This document shows, piece after piece, positions 10,960-21,849 of a DNA stretch of 64,000 nucleotides. Within the stretch, counting starts at the first letter, position 1, and each line of letters starts with the position of its first letter. The notes beneath the pieces were generated by a model, which was not told the DNA's origin, ran no database searches, and saw only the letters and a program-made list of their open reading frames with translations. The DNA comes from Saccharina japonica (taxonomy: Eukaryota; Sar; Phaeophyceae; Laminariales; Laminariaceae): the NCBI GenBank assembly GCA_008828725.1, contig MEHQ01003677.1, positions 809,484 to 873,483 on the forward strand, written 5' to 3'. The position numbers and the translations under genes are program-made.

Positions 10960-12702
10960 ACAGTCGTCGGACTTTTATGATTGTGTTGCAATATGTATTC
11001 GGTGTATACTTGGGCCACGGAATTTGTCTTCGGGTAGCACTTTTATTTCCCTCCAAAACTAGTGTTTGGGCTAGTGTCCACGCCGAATGGTACTGCGTAC
11101 GTACCTACAATCAGTAATTTCCCTGCTATTGGGCTGGGCGGTGAGACCTAACAAAAGCAACCAGATACGAATATGCCATAGGGAGAAGCGGTATCAAAAT
11201 CACGGGTGGTGTCTACGGTAAGCTCAACATTTGCATCCTATACAGATGGACGGAGGTTTAATGGAGGCAGTGCCCAATCGATGCTGTGTCGTTAGTAGTG
11301 GTTTGTATCCGGTGTTCGCTTTCAAGTCTACGCTGGTATCTGTTTGAGAGGAAGATCCGTTGGAATGGTGTCAGACAGTGGACGGTGCATACGGTCTTTA
11401 TAGTTTTTAGTAGTGCTTGGTGTCTGGTGTCCCCGGTACGCTCTGTGTTCGCATCTATCTTCGAGAAGCGGGGTTTGGTGGCGCGGTGGATAATCGACAT
11501 CGTTCCAATTAGGATTGGTGTGTGGGATCCACGTCGAAAAGGACGAGTGGAGGATGCACCACCAAAGCGCGTGGCACAAAGCAGTACACGGGAACAATTA
11601 GAAAATAAATTACACTCGTTACCATTTGGTCAGAATGAGAAACAAGCCAGCCACAACGGTGAGATTGTCATGACTTAAAAATCACAAATCCGTTTTTTTG
11701 GTTTGTAAGAGTTATGTTCACATGGGTTTAGCATACCTGTCGGGAACAAAACTCTAAGGCAGGTGGCGTACCTGTATCGTTGACCAGGTTGGAGCTTCAG
11801 AGGTGAACAGAGAACATAGAAAGTGTTTGAGTGCAACGTCGGCCACGTGGGTAGTATCCTGGCGCTGAAAGAGAAACGTACATCAAGTTCTGGGGGTTCC
11901 AATGGCGAGGGGACTACAACACGCTAGCAGCATACTATTGGACGCCCGACGGTGCCAAGCCTGCCTCACCAGGCCGCCCACTGTGTCTCCGCCTAAAGCA
12001 GAGGTGCCACCGTCAACCTCGTTTAGCGAGGGGCGTCCAAAAACCCTTCCTGGGGACCGGTCGCTCGATACCCTGGTTGGGCGGCGGATCCCAGGGGAGA
12101 AAGGGATTCCTAACATATTCTGAGGAGTTGTTCTCACGAGTGTTTTATGTTTCGTACGTTGCTGGTTTCGATTTTTCCGGGAGGCTTTGTTCCGGAGAAG
12201 GGAAAATGTCGCGCCCCCCCCCCCCCCTGACCCGCTGAAGCGTTGGCTGGGTGATAACACCGACATTGCACGCCAGGTCCACCTTTGAGGATTGCTTGCT
12301 TCACATTATATACGAAGTATGGGTTTTAGGACTGTATGAGACTATTGTAGTTTTGTGTGGGTTGTACCAGGTATGCCATTTGAGTGTGGTTATACTATAA
12401 AAAACATACGTATACTTCTTGAGTAAGAACCACTACGGTAGTCATGGTGGTGATGCTGTGCTAATGATTGTTCACAAATATCTATGTTCCAAAATACCGC
12501 GTGGAAAGCCGGCTCTCCTGAGCGCCATCCGACTTCCCGACGGTGATTCGAGCCCCCACTTTTCGAGCTGTTTTTCGCGGGTCCGTTTAAATTCGTGCTG
12601 TTGTCCCCACATTAACAGATCGCGAAAACAATAGTCCGTGGTCATAGGACAGGCCAAAACAAACTCTGGAGTGAAAAACAAAATCAGGCTAAAAATAATA
12701 CA
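10960..12702. other. Noncoding distal part of copy 1, first section
   Basis: Collinear with about 38120-40990. The best-conserved patch (11940-12120 against 40260-40430) reads ACLTRPP.VSP..AEVPPS.SFSEGRPK on plus and GRPSLNE.DGGTSAL.GDT.GGLVRQAW on minus. Both strands look conserved because the DNA is similar, and neither gives a matching full frame. A poly-C run lies at 12213-12228. No gene is called. Confidence 0.5.
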
Positions 12703-13954
12703 CAGCATGATTTACTTACTAATATCTCGCTCAGGGAGTCCCCACCCCTGCACTCTCAGAGCTCCCACTTCGACACCGCCTCCTTTTCATCACTTGATTA
12801 ATTTCTGGAGCTTGCCTCCCTGTCTTTGTTTCCCGTCATTTTATGCTCTCGAGAGCCTTTTCATTTCTCGGTTTTGGGTTCGTGAGAGCACGGCAGCGCG
12901 GGCGAGCCCGGCACCATCGCGGGTAGGGGGGGGCGCTGGCCAGTAGAGGGGGGGATGGAAGGGGCGCGATCTTTTTTTTTGTGGCTAGGCGTGGTGTGTC
13001 CATCGAGACACGAGGGAAGCGTGAAAGGGCTTTGTCTGCGTTGCTGGTGGCGGTGCGAATCCATTGTGTCCGAAATTATAAGGATATTTTCTTCGTGTAA
13101 AACAATATTCAAGCGGTGCTTATTTCTCAACCAAATATTATTCACAGAGACCTGGAGAGACAGCCAGGTGGTTCGAGCACCATAATGCTCGAGCGGGCGA
13201 GCGAGGGCCACGGTGAGCACCGGGCTTCACGCGAGGCGGGCCACGGGGCTCACTGGGGCAGAGAGGCAGTAGAGCTTGACCCGGACCGAATCGATGGCGA
13301 GGTGATCGCGGGGAAGCGGGTAGCATCGAGGGTGACAGAACGTGACAGTCGTAAACCTTTCTTTTTTTTTTAGCGGCGCAATCACGATATATGTCATTTG
13401 GAGTATTCGTGTTTCGTGTGTGATTCGAGATGTACATGATTGTTTTTTTCCGACCGGTTTTTTCGTTTTTGTTTCTCGCTCCTGTCTCCTGTCGCTTTGT
13501 TCTTTGTTCGAGTACGAGTACGACGAGTACGAGTACGTATACCCATACGTACATCTACGTACGTCTTTCTATCAGTTTTACTCTTTTTCGTACTTCACAA
13601 CTTGACGACCGTGCTGTGATGTGTTTCCTCTTTCATATTACAAGTACATACGTACAAAGGAACGAATCACGCCCACCCGCAGCAGGCAGCGCAGGGCAGT
13701 GCTGTGACCGAGCCGTGTTGCTGGGCTTTCTCTTTCGAAGATGCAGCTTTGTTGTCCTGGAGCATGGAACTTAAAATGTGTGCATCCCGAGCACGTTTTG
13801 CGTGCATGTCAAGTCCGCCGTTTCTTGGCTGCACCACGAACCTCTTGGCATTGTCAAGTCGGTGCTTGCACTACATCAATGAGCCTCTTCTGTTCTTTTC
13901 CTTGCGCGAGCGTAGCGGGCGGCGTCAGCCGCCCGCGGAGCGGGGCTCTTGTAT
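12703..13954. other. Copy-1-specific ~1.25-kb segment
   Basis: In copy 2 the shared sequence ctaaaaataatacac runs almost directly into aagtacaacgcagtacgata (about 40970-41010). In copy 1 about 1.25 kb lies between the same two anchors. The segment has no clear terminal inverted repeats or target duplication. It contains a GC-rich island at about 13147-13340 preceded by a polypyrimidine-poor tattattcacag, T-rich DNA, and a gtacgagtac/cgtacg-rich patch at 13508-13565. Insertion in copy 1 is more likely than deletion in copy 2, but this is inference. Confidence 0.6.
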
Positions 13955-16912
13955 AAAGTACAACGCAGTACGATATACATCATAACTGCTGTGGCACATC
14001 GCACACCTTAACCCAGAGAATGTGAAATCAATCTAATGTACTTGCGAGGGAAGATAAAGGGAGCAATGTGAAATAATTAAGAAACCAAGGAAAAAGGAAA
14101 AATGGAAACAAACAACAGCCGATTTCCCTAATTGAGAATTGCCTTTTCAAGTAGAATGATAATAGATTTTTTTCAAGTGTTTGTTGTTTTTCAAGAGTTG
14201 GAATTCGCTCACAATCAAAATGTAACCTACGAGTCGTACTACTGTAGAACATATGTGCCTCGATGGTAGGTATCGATTCACAAAAACCATCGAAATCAGT
14301 CATGACAGGCTCGTGAAAAAAAGGATATAAGGCAATTGGTATTTAGCGGCGAGGTACCTCGCCCACAAACAAACCCCGATGTTCTGAGATCTTCGGTATC
14401 TCGAGACTGCCGATCCCATTTGTTTTTGTCTTCGACGGCTGTCACAAATGACAGTAGTTTACGAGTGTAAATCTAGACTGTGAGGGAAGTGAATCTCTTA
14501 CAATAGAGTGTTTGCGATAGAAGTACACAAAAACATTACCTTCCTTCCGCTACGTAAAATAAGTGAATTCCTTCTTCTTCGTGATTTCGGCGTGTCTGCG
14601 ATAAAAGTTCAAAAACAATCCTGCAGGTTACGCCTCCAAAAACAGTAAGGGAAGTGGGGACGTGAGGCGATGCGGCAAGCCAGAAAAATAAGAAAAGAAA
14701 GGAAACAGAGTACAAGTAGCAACGGCAGCCCAGCAACGGTGGCGGCAGCATGAATAACTGCAGTACCGCCGCTGCTATCCCACGACCGACCCAAGCAGCA
14801 GCTACGTGGCGGCAGCTAACGGCAGCATCCGATTGGGCAACATAAACAAACCGCATCAGCAGCCCCAGCAGCAGCAGCAGCAGCAGCAGCAGATAGACAG
14901 AAGCAACGATTCCTTTTTTGCTTTTTTCGATCTCGGGACCGACTATTATTCTTGTCATGTGCTGCGGCCGCTGCTGCTGCACTCGACCTACGCGCGACTC
15001 CACGCCCGGCGCCCGATTTTTATTACAGACCGTGGCGACGCGCCGCCGCTGCTGCTGCTGCTACCGCAGTGTGGTGGAATTGAAATGATACACGACAAGC
15101 TGTCATCCTGTCGCGCTGTACAGGCAAGGCGATAGGAGCACGTGTACTACAGTAGCATAACTTTACTCGTACTCGTACGAGTAGTTCTCTCTGAACGACG
15201 CATTCTCCACAACACCACACCGGCGGAAGCGTATACCGTAGCGGGCCGCCGGCATTTCGCTGGATCCCCGCTGGCCAAATCCGACGCCGCTCGTCCGTCT
15301 CGTCATCAGAAACAAAATACACTCTGTGCTCCAAGCGGTTGTTGTATTGTGTATAGCAGCAAGCAGCGCAGGTGGTGCGTGCGAGGCGTGGGAGATTGTA
15401 CGGTGTGTGTCGGCCAACGAAACTGAGAGACAAAAGTGACCGTAACTTTTGATAAAAATCCTTCCTTCGGGAGCTTCTTTGGACAAGTTAGAGGAATTGA
15501 AAAAAAAACTAAACACTCTAATGCAAAACCCCATATTTTCGATAACCGTTCCCATCGCAAAGGCATTTCTCACTCAGGAAAAGGGTATCGCCAATCACAT
15601 AACACGCGCGAACGGCTTATTATAAAATCGAGTAGTAACTACCAGGCTCCTAGTAAATCACGAAACCTACACCAATAATACCACAAATAACACATAGAAC
15701 AAACTTCTACGCAGCTCGCAAAGTTGAGTATCTACTATTCAATCGGTTGAACTCACAGCTGACGTATTTATAATAGTTTTATTTAATACGAGTAGTGCCG
15801 TGCGAGTACTCGTGACGACAAAAAATTCGACCCGCACCCACATCCATATAAAAGCTAGCAACCTGACCAGCAACACTAGACAGTTTCCATTCCTCCGCAT
15901 CCTACTAAGGGCAAAAAACCTGGCAAGTAGAGCGAAACATTAGAAGTACTGCTGTAGTACTATAGTCGTCACGCAATGTTTCGCGGTATTCATACCACCA
16001 TAAAAAAAGTTGTTGACGACACAACACGGCCGATATGCCACGATATACGTGTGTGTTGTACTACTACAGCTGCAGCATCCATACCATGGTTGGCATGATG
16101 TCGCGGGGTAATTCCACCACAATAATATGTTGCTATTGACGGGCACCTTTACCGCTCTTGATCCAGAAGTTGTAGTACCACCAGGTAAAAAAGTACCAAA
16201 TATGTCATGATTTCTTGCTGGGTGTACGTGTGTTTGGGTGTTTGTTCAAATCTAACCACGAGAAGCCGTCGACCCAGCCCCACCGTAACCTTAAAGTATA
16301 TCAGGTAGCCTGCGGTCTGCAAAACATCGCGGGTACCTGTCTGGCGCGTTTACTCACCAGTTCCGGACCCAGCGAGGATTGTTCGATATAGCTTGTCTCA
16401 ACGAACAGCCTAGCAATAAGTTACGGTCACTTACATACGTTGTGTCACGGAGGTAAGTTACAGAGATCGTCTCGTGGTATCACCCACGAGCAGCCCCACG
16501 GGTATGTACGAGTAGGCACTATGCGAGGAGGTTAAGGTATTCGACTACGAGCGGTTGTTACTGGGCTGTGGAGAGTTGGCCCACATGACCCACTCCACCT
16601 TTCCCCCTGCATTCGTTTACCCCTTTCCGGGCCGACATAATAAAGACATCTTAAACTATCTTCTACTCACTGCGTGTTGCAGTGCCTCGCTCACCGCCTA
16701 GTGTCGCTGTTGGGAGCTTATCCATCCATCGAATATCAGCGCTAATTGAACAAGGATATCAGATCCATGCTTTTCGTGATGGACGAATAGTAAGGTGTCC
16801 TTGGGATATATCGTTTTTTTTCGCAGCTGAAAAAAAAACAATGTACTTTATCTGGTACGATTTTTTTGTGGGGCAAGAGTGGTAAAGACGCCTACTATCC
16901 GTGGAGTAATGT
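13955..16912. other. Noncoding distal part of copy 1, second section
   Basis: Collinear with about 40990-43740 until about 16145. Frames here are driven by CAG/CTG runs and are not kept between the copies. The stretch 15710-15775 is present in copy 2 as its reverse complement (about 43852-43915). From 16150 to 16912 I see no gene; the sequence just before the LTR element (ggagtaatgt) corresponds to ggagtaatgccagg in copy 2. Confidence 0.5.
14866..14892 (+). repeat. (CAG)9 microsatellite
   Basis: Nine uninterrupted CAG units, at the position where copy 2 has seventeen (41906-41956). The flanks are conserved (caaaccgcatcagc before, in copy 1). Confidence 0.97.
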
Positions 16913-17130
16913 TGTTCGTCAGCTCCAAGCAAGATAGTCAAAACACCCAGAGACAATCGATGGTTTGATGATTCAAGTCGTTTATTATCGTCTCCCACCA
17001 GGGTAGGGACAGCATGAAGTGATAGAGTGCGTCATCGCATATGCACCCAGTCGTCAAGATCCACATAATCCTCAACACATAAAATCCCGAAACGTCATGT
17101 AACTGTCAAACTGAAGAGGCATCACGAACA
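16913..17130 (-). repeat. 3' LTR (left, complete)
   Basis: 218 bp, from tgttcgtcagctcc to ggcatcacgaaca, identical to the two halves of the right LTR. In the minus orientation of gag this is the downstream LTR. Confidence 0.95.
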
Positions 17131-17140
17131 CCCTCCCTGG
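17131..17140 (-). other. Probable polypurine tract
   Basis: On the minus strand the sequence directly abutting the 3' LTR is purine-rich (GCCAGGGAGGG followed by the LTR TG), the expected position of the plus-strand priming site in an LTR retrotransposon. Confidence 0.6.
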
Positions 17141-17144
17141 CTCT

Positions 17145-17405
17145 TTACGTAACAGTGACAAAACAAGACAACAATAATACACAACTCATTGACCTGAACC
17201 AATCACAAAAACAACAAGAGGAAACCCACCCGTGTGAGCAAAAACCTCTCATCCACTCCCACATAAAAACCATTGCAATTGTAGACGAGATTACAATAGC
17301 CGCGCCAACATGATAAAATACTAAGGCGAAAAGTACAATGCCAGAGATCGCGAGGAACCCCGTTCCCCCGGACAAAAGTTTCCTTTTGCCCCCTACTCCC
17401 GTCAT
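17145..17405 (-). CDS. Small hydrophobic frame in the 3' region of the LTR element
   Basis: 86-codon frame, ATG start, lying just upstream of the polypurine tract. Its middle (about residues 17-50) is strongly hydrophobic and could form one or two membrane spans (TGFLAISGIVLFALVFY ... AAIVISSTIAMVFMW), followed by a Cys/Trp-rich tail. It occupies the place where some LTR elements carry an extra ORF. There is no second copy to test conservation, and a T/G-rich strand can give such a frame by chance. Low confidence that it is a gene. Confidence 0.2.
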   Translation of the reverse strand: MTGVGGKRKLLSGGTGFLAISGIVLFALVFYHVGAAIVISSTIAMVFMWEWMRGFCSHGWVSSCCFCDWFRSMSCVLLLSCFVTVT

Positions 17406-18733
17406 AAATTCTCAGATCGTAACGGTAAAGCGAGATAGCATACGTCCTTTTTGCATGACTGAAACATAGAATTTATCTGGCGCTAAAGTTATCCGAAATA
17501 ATAGTCGCTTACGAAACAAAAAAAAAAAAAACGAAAAGATTACTCCCCCTTTTGGCTTTTGCTCGCTACGCGTAGCTCCTAATAATCGAACAAAGAAACA
17601 ATAAAATGCTGCCACTTTTGATACGAATATTCTAAGCCCTCCCAGCTACGAAAACTATTCGATCATTCGCAAACAAATCTCACGTTCCATTTTTCTCCCT
17701 TGCAAACAAAATTATTCGCAAAAATGATACTGTTAGTATTATGATATAACCAATCATGAATAAGCTTACCCTCCTTCATTTTATTAGCAATAAACAGCCA
17801 AAATTAAACAAAAGATACCCGCAAAATTCAATAAAATCAATTGTTACCACCAATACCATATATCAGCAATACACCTCCCAAGGCGCATCTATACGTACGT
17901 ACCCGTATTTCTCCAAACACGTTCGAAAAATGTATCATGTTTACCAGTCCCTTTCTGGTCCTGTCTCTACCAACAAAACACTACAAGTTTTTCGGATTTA
18001 CAAAGACTGTTTGATTTGAACATGAAAATACACTTCAAAACTACCAGGCGAAAAAGGCTACGTATCACACATACCATCCAGAACGAATCTTACATGATAA
18101 CTCACTTACTTCGACCAAAACAATAATTTCGATCAACAGGTGTACCCATCGTAAAAACAAATTCATCATCCATTCCTACGAAAACCCCACCATGATGACC
18201 AGACCTGCCCCCCACGCCCCGCGAAGTTGCCGGAATATCCAGCTGACGAAACACCCAGATCTGCTCTCTCCGTGATTTCTCCCGCTGCTGCTGTTGCTGC
18301 TGCTTATCATGGAGTGCGTGCGACCATGCCGCTCGATTGCCACCCGGACGAAACCCCATCGTTATATTGGTACTGCTGCAGACAGCACCCGATTACCCCA
18401 CGTCCGGTTCCTGCCACCGCTGATTTTCCGGCAGCAGAATGCACGCGGCTGTTATGCCGCGCGACTTGTCCCACCAAACAACCCCCCAGGTAGGATGCAC
18501 ACGGCTGGCGGCCGTGTGGCTTTTCGCGGTATCTGCAGACATGCTTTCCCTCGTTTCCGATTACCCGCACGTCTGCTTACTCCCCGACCTCCTGCAGCAG
18601 CTGCTGTTGATGCTGCTACTGCTGTCGTGGAGTGCACACAGCCACGCCGTGCGACTTAAAGTCCCCCTTTCGCTACATGCGGCGAGGGTGCCCACGATTA
18701 CACTCCCATCGCGGGGCTTTGGCTGCTGTACCC
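17406..18733. other. Noncoding internal region of the LTR element
   Basis: The 1.3 kb after the gag stop, where pol would be expected, has no frame with protease, integrase or reverse-transcriptase motifs in any phase. It contains A/T-rich stretches, and GC-rich CTG-type DNA at 18270-18700. Confidence 0.7.
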
Positions 18734-20131
18734 CTAAAACGACGTCGTCTCCACGGCATCATCTCCGGGATCCCCCACCACTGCAAGTATGGCCTCCTCC
18801 GGCGATTCGTCCATGTCCGCCGGCGATGCGCACTTGCTGCTCTCATGTCCTCTCCCACCACATCTTTCGCAGAGCTTTGCGGTGCAATTGTCGCTGTAGT
18901 GACCAGCAGCTTTGCATCGGAAACATCTCCCCTTCAGAACCTTCGCGCTCCCGGCTCCACCTTTTGAACTGGTGTTGCCGTCGCCCTCCTTGCCTTTCCC
19001 CGTCCTATCCCGACCCCCATGCGCCTTTCCACCCTTCCCTCCGAAACCACCTCCTCCTTTTCCCACGAGTGCGTGCGATTTTGACGAGCCTTTCGACTTT
19101 CCAAAAGATGGGAGAAGGGTCTCGTATCTGCTGCGTACCAAATTGATAATCTCCTTCCGATCGTAAACCTGTTTGAGGTTCAAGTCTCGAATCTCAAGCG
19201 AGTACTCGGCAGCAGGCAGGGCGGAAACAAAACATGCGTACAGAGTGTTACTGTCCACACTCATTCCTGCGTTGTTGAGTTTCACATGCAAGTCCTCCAT
19301 CTCAAACAACTTCTCTACCGGGTCATCCTCCGCCTCGATCTTGAAGTTATAGAGCTGCCTCATGCACAATCCCTTTTGCGCATTCGTCTTCGTGTCATAC
19401 CAATCCTGCACCATTTCCCAACACTTTCTGGGAGACGTGCTGCGGTGAAAAGTCGCTTTGTCCACATTGGACTGTAAGGCTTGAGAAAGAAAAACCCACG
19501 CCATCAGCTGTTTCTCGTACATCGCGGCCGATACTCCCTGAGCCATCAGCGTTTCCTTGTCATTGCCATCTGCCCCAACCTCAACGTACGGGTCACTCTC
19601 AAAGACGGTTTCGAATCTATGCAGTTTTGCGTAGACTCTCATCTGTTTCGAGAAGATGTCGGCATTTTCTCTCCCCTTCAAGACAGGGATTGCCATCTTG
19701 GGTTGACCCAAAAATGACTGACTACTCGTGCGAAGACCTTCCGCAGCAGCAGTGTTAGAGGGCTCACCTGTGGGGCCGAAACCCCAATCTCTCCCTCTTC
19801 CGCCAAGCTGACCTCCAGTGGAGTCAGCTTCCACAGCACCACCGCCACGTTCCTCCTTCCTGCTCCCGGTGCCATCGTCGGAGCGCTCCAACGATGGCGA
19901 CACAGCATCCCTCCCTGCTGTATCTTCGGTAGGTGGCCTCTGCTCCCCACCGGACTTCTGCTGTGCCTCGCTTTCTTGACTGGTTTTCAACAGAGTAGCC
20001 ATCATCTCAAGCAGTTCAGCATGAGACGACTTTTGACGCTCCTCTGCGTCTTCGGCTGCTTGTTGTAGACCTTTGAGAGCGAGGCCCTGCTCCGATACTT
20101 CGGCCCTTAGATCATCAAGTTCATCACCCAT
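18734..20131 (-). CDS. gag: Copia-type Gag polyprotein
   Basis: 465 residues from the ATG that starts MGDELDDLRAEV; an ATG-like start 16 codons upstream falls in the primer-binding region and is less likely. Order: N-terminal heptad-rich segment (about 1-45), acidic/polar linker with GG and SS runs (about 45-140), a Copia Gag (UBN2-like) core at about 145-340 containing AMYEKQLMAWVFLSQAL, CWEMVQDWYDT and FEMEDLHVKLNNAGM, a basic glycine-rich stretch, then two CCHC zinc knuckles: CFRCKAAGHYSDNC (403-416) and CERCGGRGHESSKC (421-434). This is the structural protein that packages element RNA. The frame is intact. It ends in a stop soon after the second knuckle, with no protease fusion, unlike a complete Copia polyprotein. 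Confidence 0.93.
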   Translation of the reverse strand: MGDELDDLRAEVSEQGLALKGLQQAAEDAEERQKSSHAELLEMMATLLKTSQESEAQQKSGGEQRPPTEDTAGRDAVSPSLERSDDGTGSRKEERGGGAVEADSTGGQLGGRGRDWGFGPTGEPSNTAAAEGLRTSSQSFLGQPKMAIPVLKGRENADIFSKQMRVYAKLHRFETVFESDPYVEVGADGNDKETLMAQGVSAAMYEKQLMAWVFLSQALQSNVDKATFHRSTSPRKCWEMVQDWYDTKTNAQKGLCMRQLYNFKIEAEDDPVEKLFEMEDLHVKLNNAGMSVDSNTLYACFVSALPAAEYSLEIRDLNLKQVYDRKEIINLVRSRYETLLPSFGKSKGSSKSHALVGKGGGGFGGKGGKAHGGRDRTGKGKEGDGNTSSKGGAGSAKVLKGRCFRCKAAGHYSDNCTAKLCERCGGRGHESSKCASPADMDESPEEAILAVVGDPGDDAVETTSF

Positions 20132-20138
20132 GATGAGG

Positions 20139-20152
20139 CTGCGTTGGTACCA
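20139..20152 (-). other. Probable primer-binding site
   Basis: Eleven bases inside the 5' LTR on the minus strand comes TGGTACCAACGCAGCC, which resembles the TGGTATCAGAGC-type site complementary to initiator tRNA-Met used by many Copia elements. The match is imperfect and the spacing is larger than usual. Confidence 0.4.
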
Positions 20153-20163
20153 ACACTGTACAG

Positions 20164-21844
20164 TGTTCGTCAGCTCCAAGCAAGATAGTCAAAACACCCA
20201 GAGACAATCGATGGTTTGATGATTCAAGTCGTTTATTATCGTCTCCCACCAGGGTAGGGACTAGTGCCTGGTATCACTATAGGGGTACCCTATATATACC
20301 CCCTATACGATATGATATCTCCATAGTACTTAGTCATGTTTTTTTTGGCCGGAATGTAATAAATATATCGTATAGTATCACATCGCTATATATAGGGGCT
20401 TCCTGCCATATAGGCCTATATAGCTATATGATATTTGGTATATGATATATAGGACCGCTATCAAGTAATATATAACATATAGGCCTATATAAGGTGATAT
20501 AAGTTGATATATTGGCCTATATAAGCTTTTAGAAGTTGATATATCGGCCAATATCGGGTGAAATACGTCATATAAGCCACCCCGATATACACTACGTGCG
20601 TATATCACAAATTGCAATTTGCTCTATTGACGATGTATCTGTATCTTTCGGATGGTATACCTTTGGTAGAATATATCGCTGTACGTATGAGTACGTCTGA
20701 AAGACGAGAACGCCGAAAACCTATTTTTCCTACACTCTAACCGGCACCTGTGGTAGTACCCGGCTGTGTTCTTGTCTTGGAATTGGTGCTGTAGTAGCAG
20801 TTAAGATGGAGCAGGTTCGGCACGTGCTTCTCGTAGCGAAGTGGGGGCGGGAGCTAGCTCTAAAATAGTGGGAGGTGCTTCTCTTTGTCACAGGATGAAG
20901 TGCATTTTCTCGCGTTTTAGGAGTGTTGCTCGTCCCTCCAGTTTATGTTTAGTACAATTCGCTGTAATTCGTCTTGTTCTGGTCTCTTGCGTTTTCGTTT
21001 GAGTATTCCGGTTGTAGTCGGCGGGACCTGGTGACCTATGACATGGATCAGGGGGGTCGCTTTATGGACGCGAGGGAAAATATCATTAAATCAAAACATT
21101 AACCTGGAACGTAGTACTTTGTGCACCGGCAGTGATGCACACAATCCTGTGGTGCGTCATCGCGATATACTTCTGTTGTTGTCTGCATTGCACCACACCA
21201 CTACATGTACTTGAACTTCGTGGAGAAGGGGTTGCTGTATCAGCATTCATGCACACTGTGTAGTACGTAACAGGCACAGATCGTCAAGTACCGATCCAGT
21301 GCGGTACCAGCGTGAAACAGGTCCCAACCACGACCGACAAAGTCTGATGATGTGACAGGATGATACGTGTGTGTATGTATGTGGTTGGCAGTAGCACACG
21401 ATATCGATATATATATAGGGCAGATAGCGAGTGATATATCACATTGTATCAGTTATATGATATAGCACAAGATATACAGGGTATATCACACGATATACAG
21501 GGTATATCACATGATATATGTATGATATATGTATGATATATCACATGATATATAATATACCCTGCATATACCACATTTCATATGGGTATATCGAAAAACG
21601 CTGGGGTATATGGACTTGACTAAAAAATCGCAACTTATAGTACTTAGTCATGTTTTTTTAGGGGGTATATATAGATATCATATACCCCCCCGATTTTTAG
21701 GGTATACCAGGCACTAGTAGGGACAGCATGAAGTGATAGAGTGCGTCATCGCATATGCACCCAGTCGTCAAGATCCACATAATCCTCAACACATAAAATC
21801 CCGAAACGTCATGTAACTGTCAAACTGAAGAGGCATCACGAACA
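20164..21844 (-). repeat. 5' LTR (right), interrupted
   Basis: The first 97 bp (20164-20260) and the last 121 bp (21724-21844) together equal the left LTR exactly. The gap is the nested element at 20261-21717 plus a duplicated TAGGGA. Confidence 0.95.
20261..21717. mobile_element. 1457-bp TIR element nested in the LTR
   Basis: It begins ctagtgcctggtat and ends with the exact reverse complement (14-bp perfect terminal inverted repeats), and is flanked by a 6-bp duplication TAGGGA (20255-20260 and 21718-21723) whose single copy is visible in the uninterrupted left LTR. Just inside the ends the same 20-base string, tatagtacttagtcatgttt or nearly so, occurs at about 20323 and 21637 in the same orientation. 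The rest is AT-rich with many gatatatcac/ggcctatata strings and no credible gene, so it is non-autonomous. The superfamily is not certain; the 6-bp duplication excludes Tc1/mariner, PIF/Harbinger, hAT and typical Mutator. Confidence 0.92.
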
Positions 21845-21849
21845 AATGT

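Larger units (their letters stand above)
16913..21844 (-). mobile_element. Copia-like LTR retrotransposon with gag only
   Basis: A complete element in minus orientation. The LTRs are 218 bp, begin TG and end CA, and show no difference between copies: 16913-17130, and 20164-20260 joined to 21724-21844. The element is flanked by a 5-bp target duplication AATGT (16908-16912 and 21845-21849). Copy 2 preserves the corresponding empty site near 45452. Leaving out the nested insertion and its extra 6-bp duplication, the element is 3469 bp. It codes a Copia-type Gag but has no protease, integrase, reverse transcriptase or RNase H in any frame, so it must be moved in trans. This matches the TR-GAG type of non-autonomous element described in plants. 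Identical LTRs imply very recent insertion. Confidence 0.95.

Noticed and set aside
11883-12266. GRPSLNE.DGGTSAL minus frame conserved in copy 2 (40186-40392)
   Set aside because: The plus strand is equally conserved over the same patch and the frames end differently; DNA similarity alone explains it.
13110-13185. IIHRDL string resembling a protein kinase catalytic loop
   Set aside because: No DFG, glycine loop or other kinase motif before or after it, and the following residues do not fit a kinase. Chance.
13160-13200. GGTTCGAGCACC as a pol III box B
   Set aside because: No T-stem pairing and no box A at the right distance.
18439-19146. 235-codon plus-strand frame
   Set aside because: Partly antisense to gag and otherwise in CTG-rich DNA, no motif; the minus-strand Gag with two zinc knuckles explains the overlapping part.
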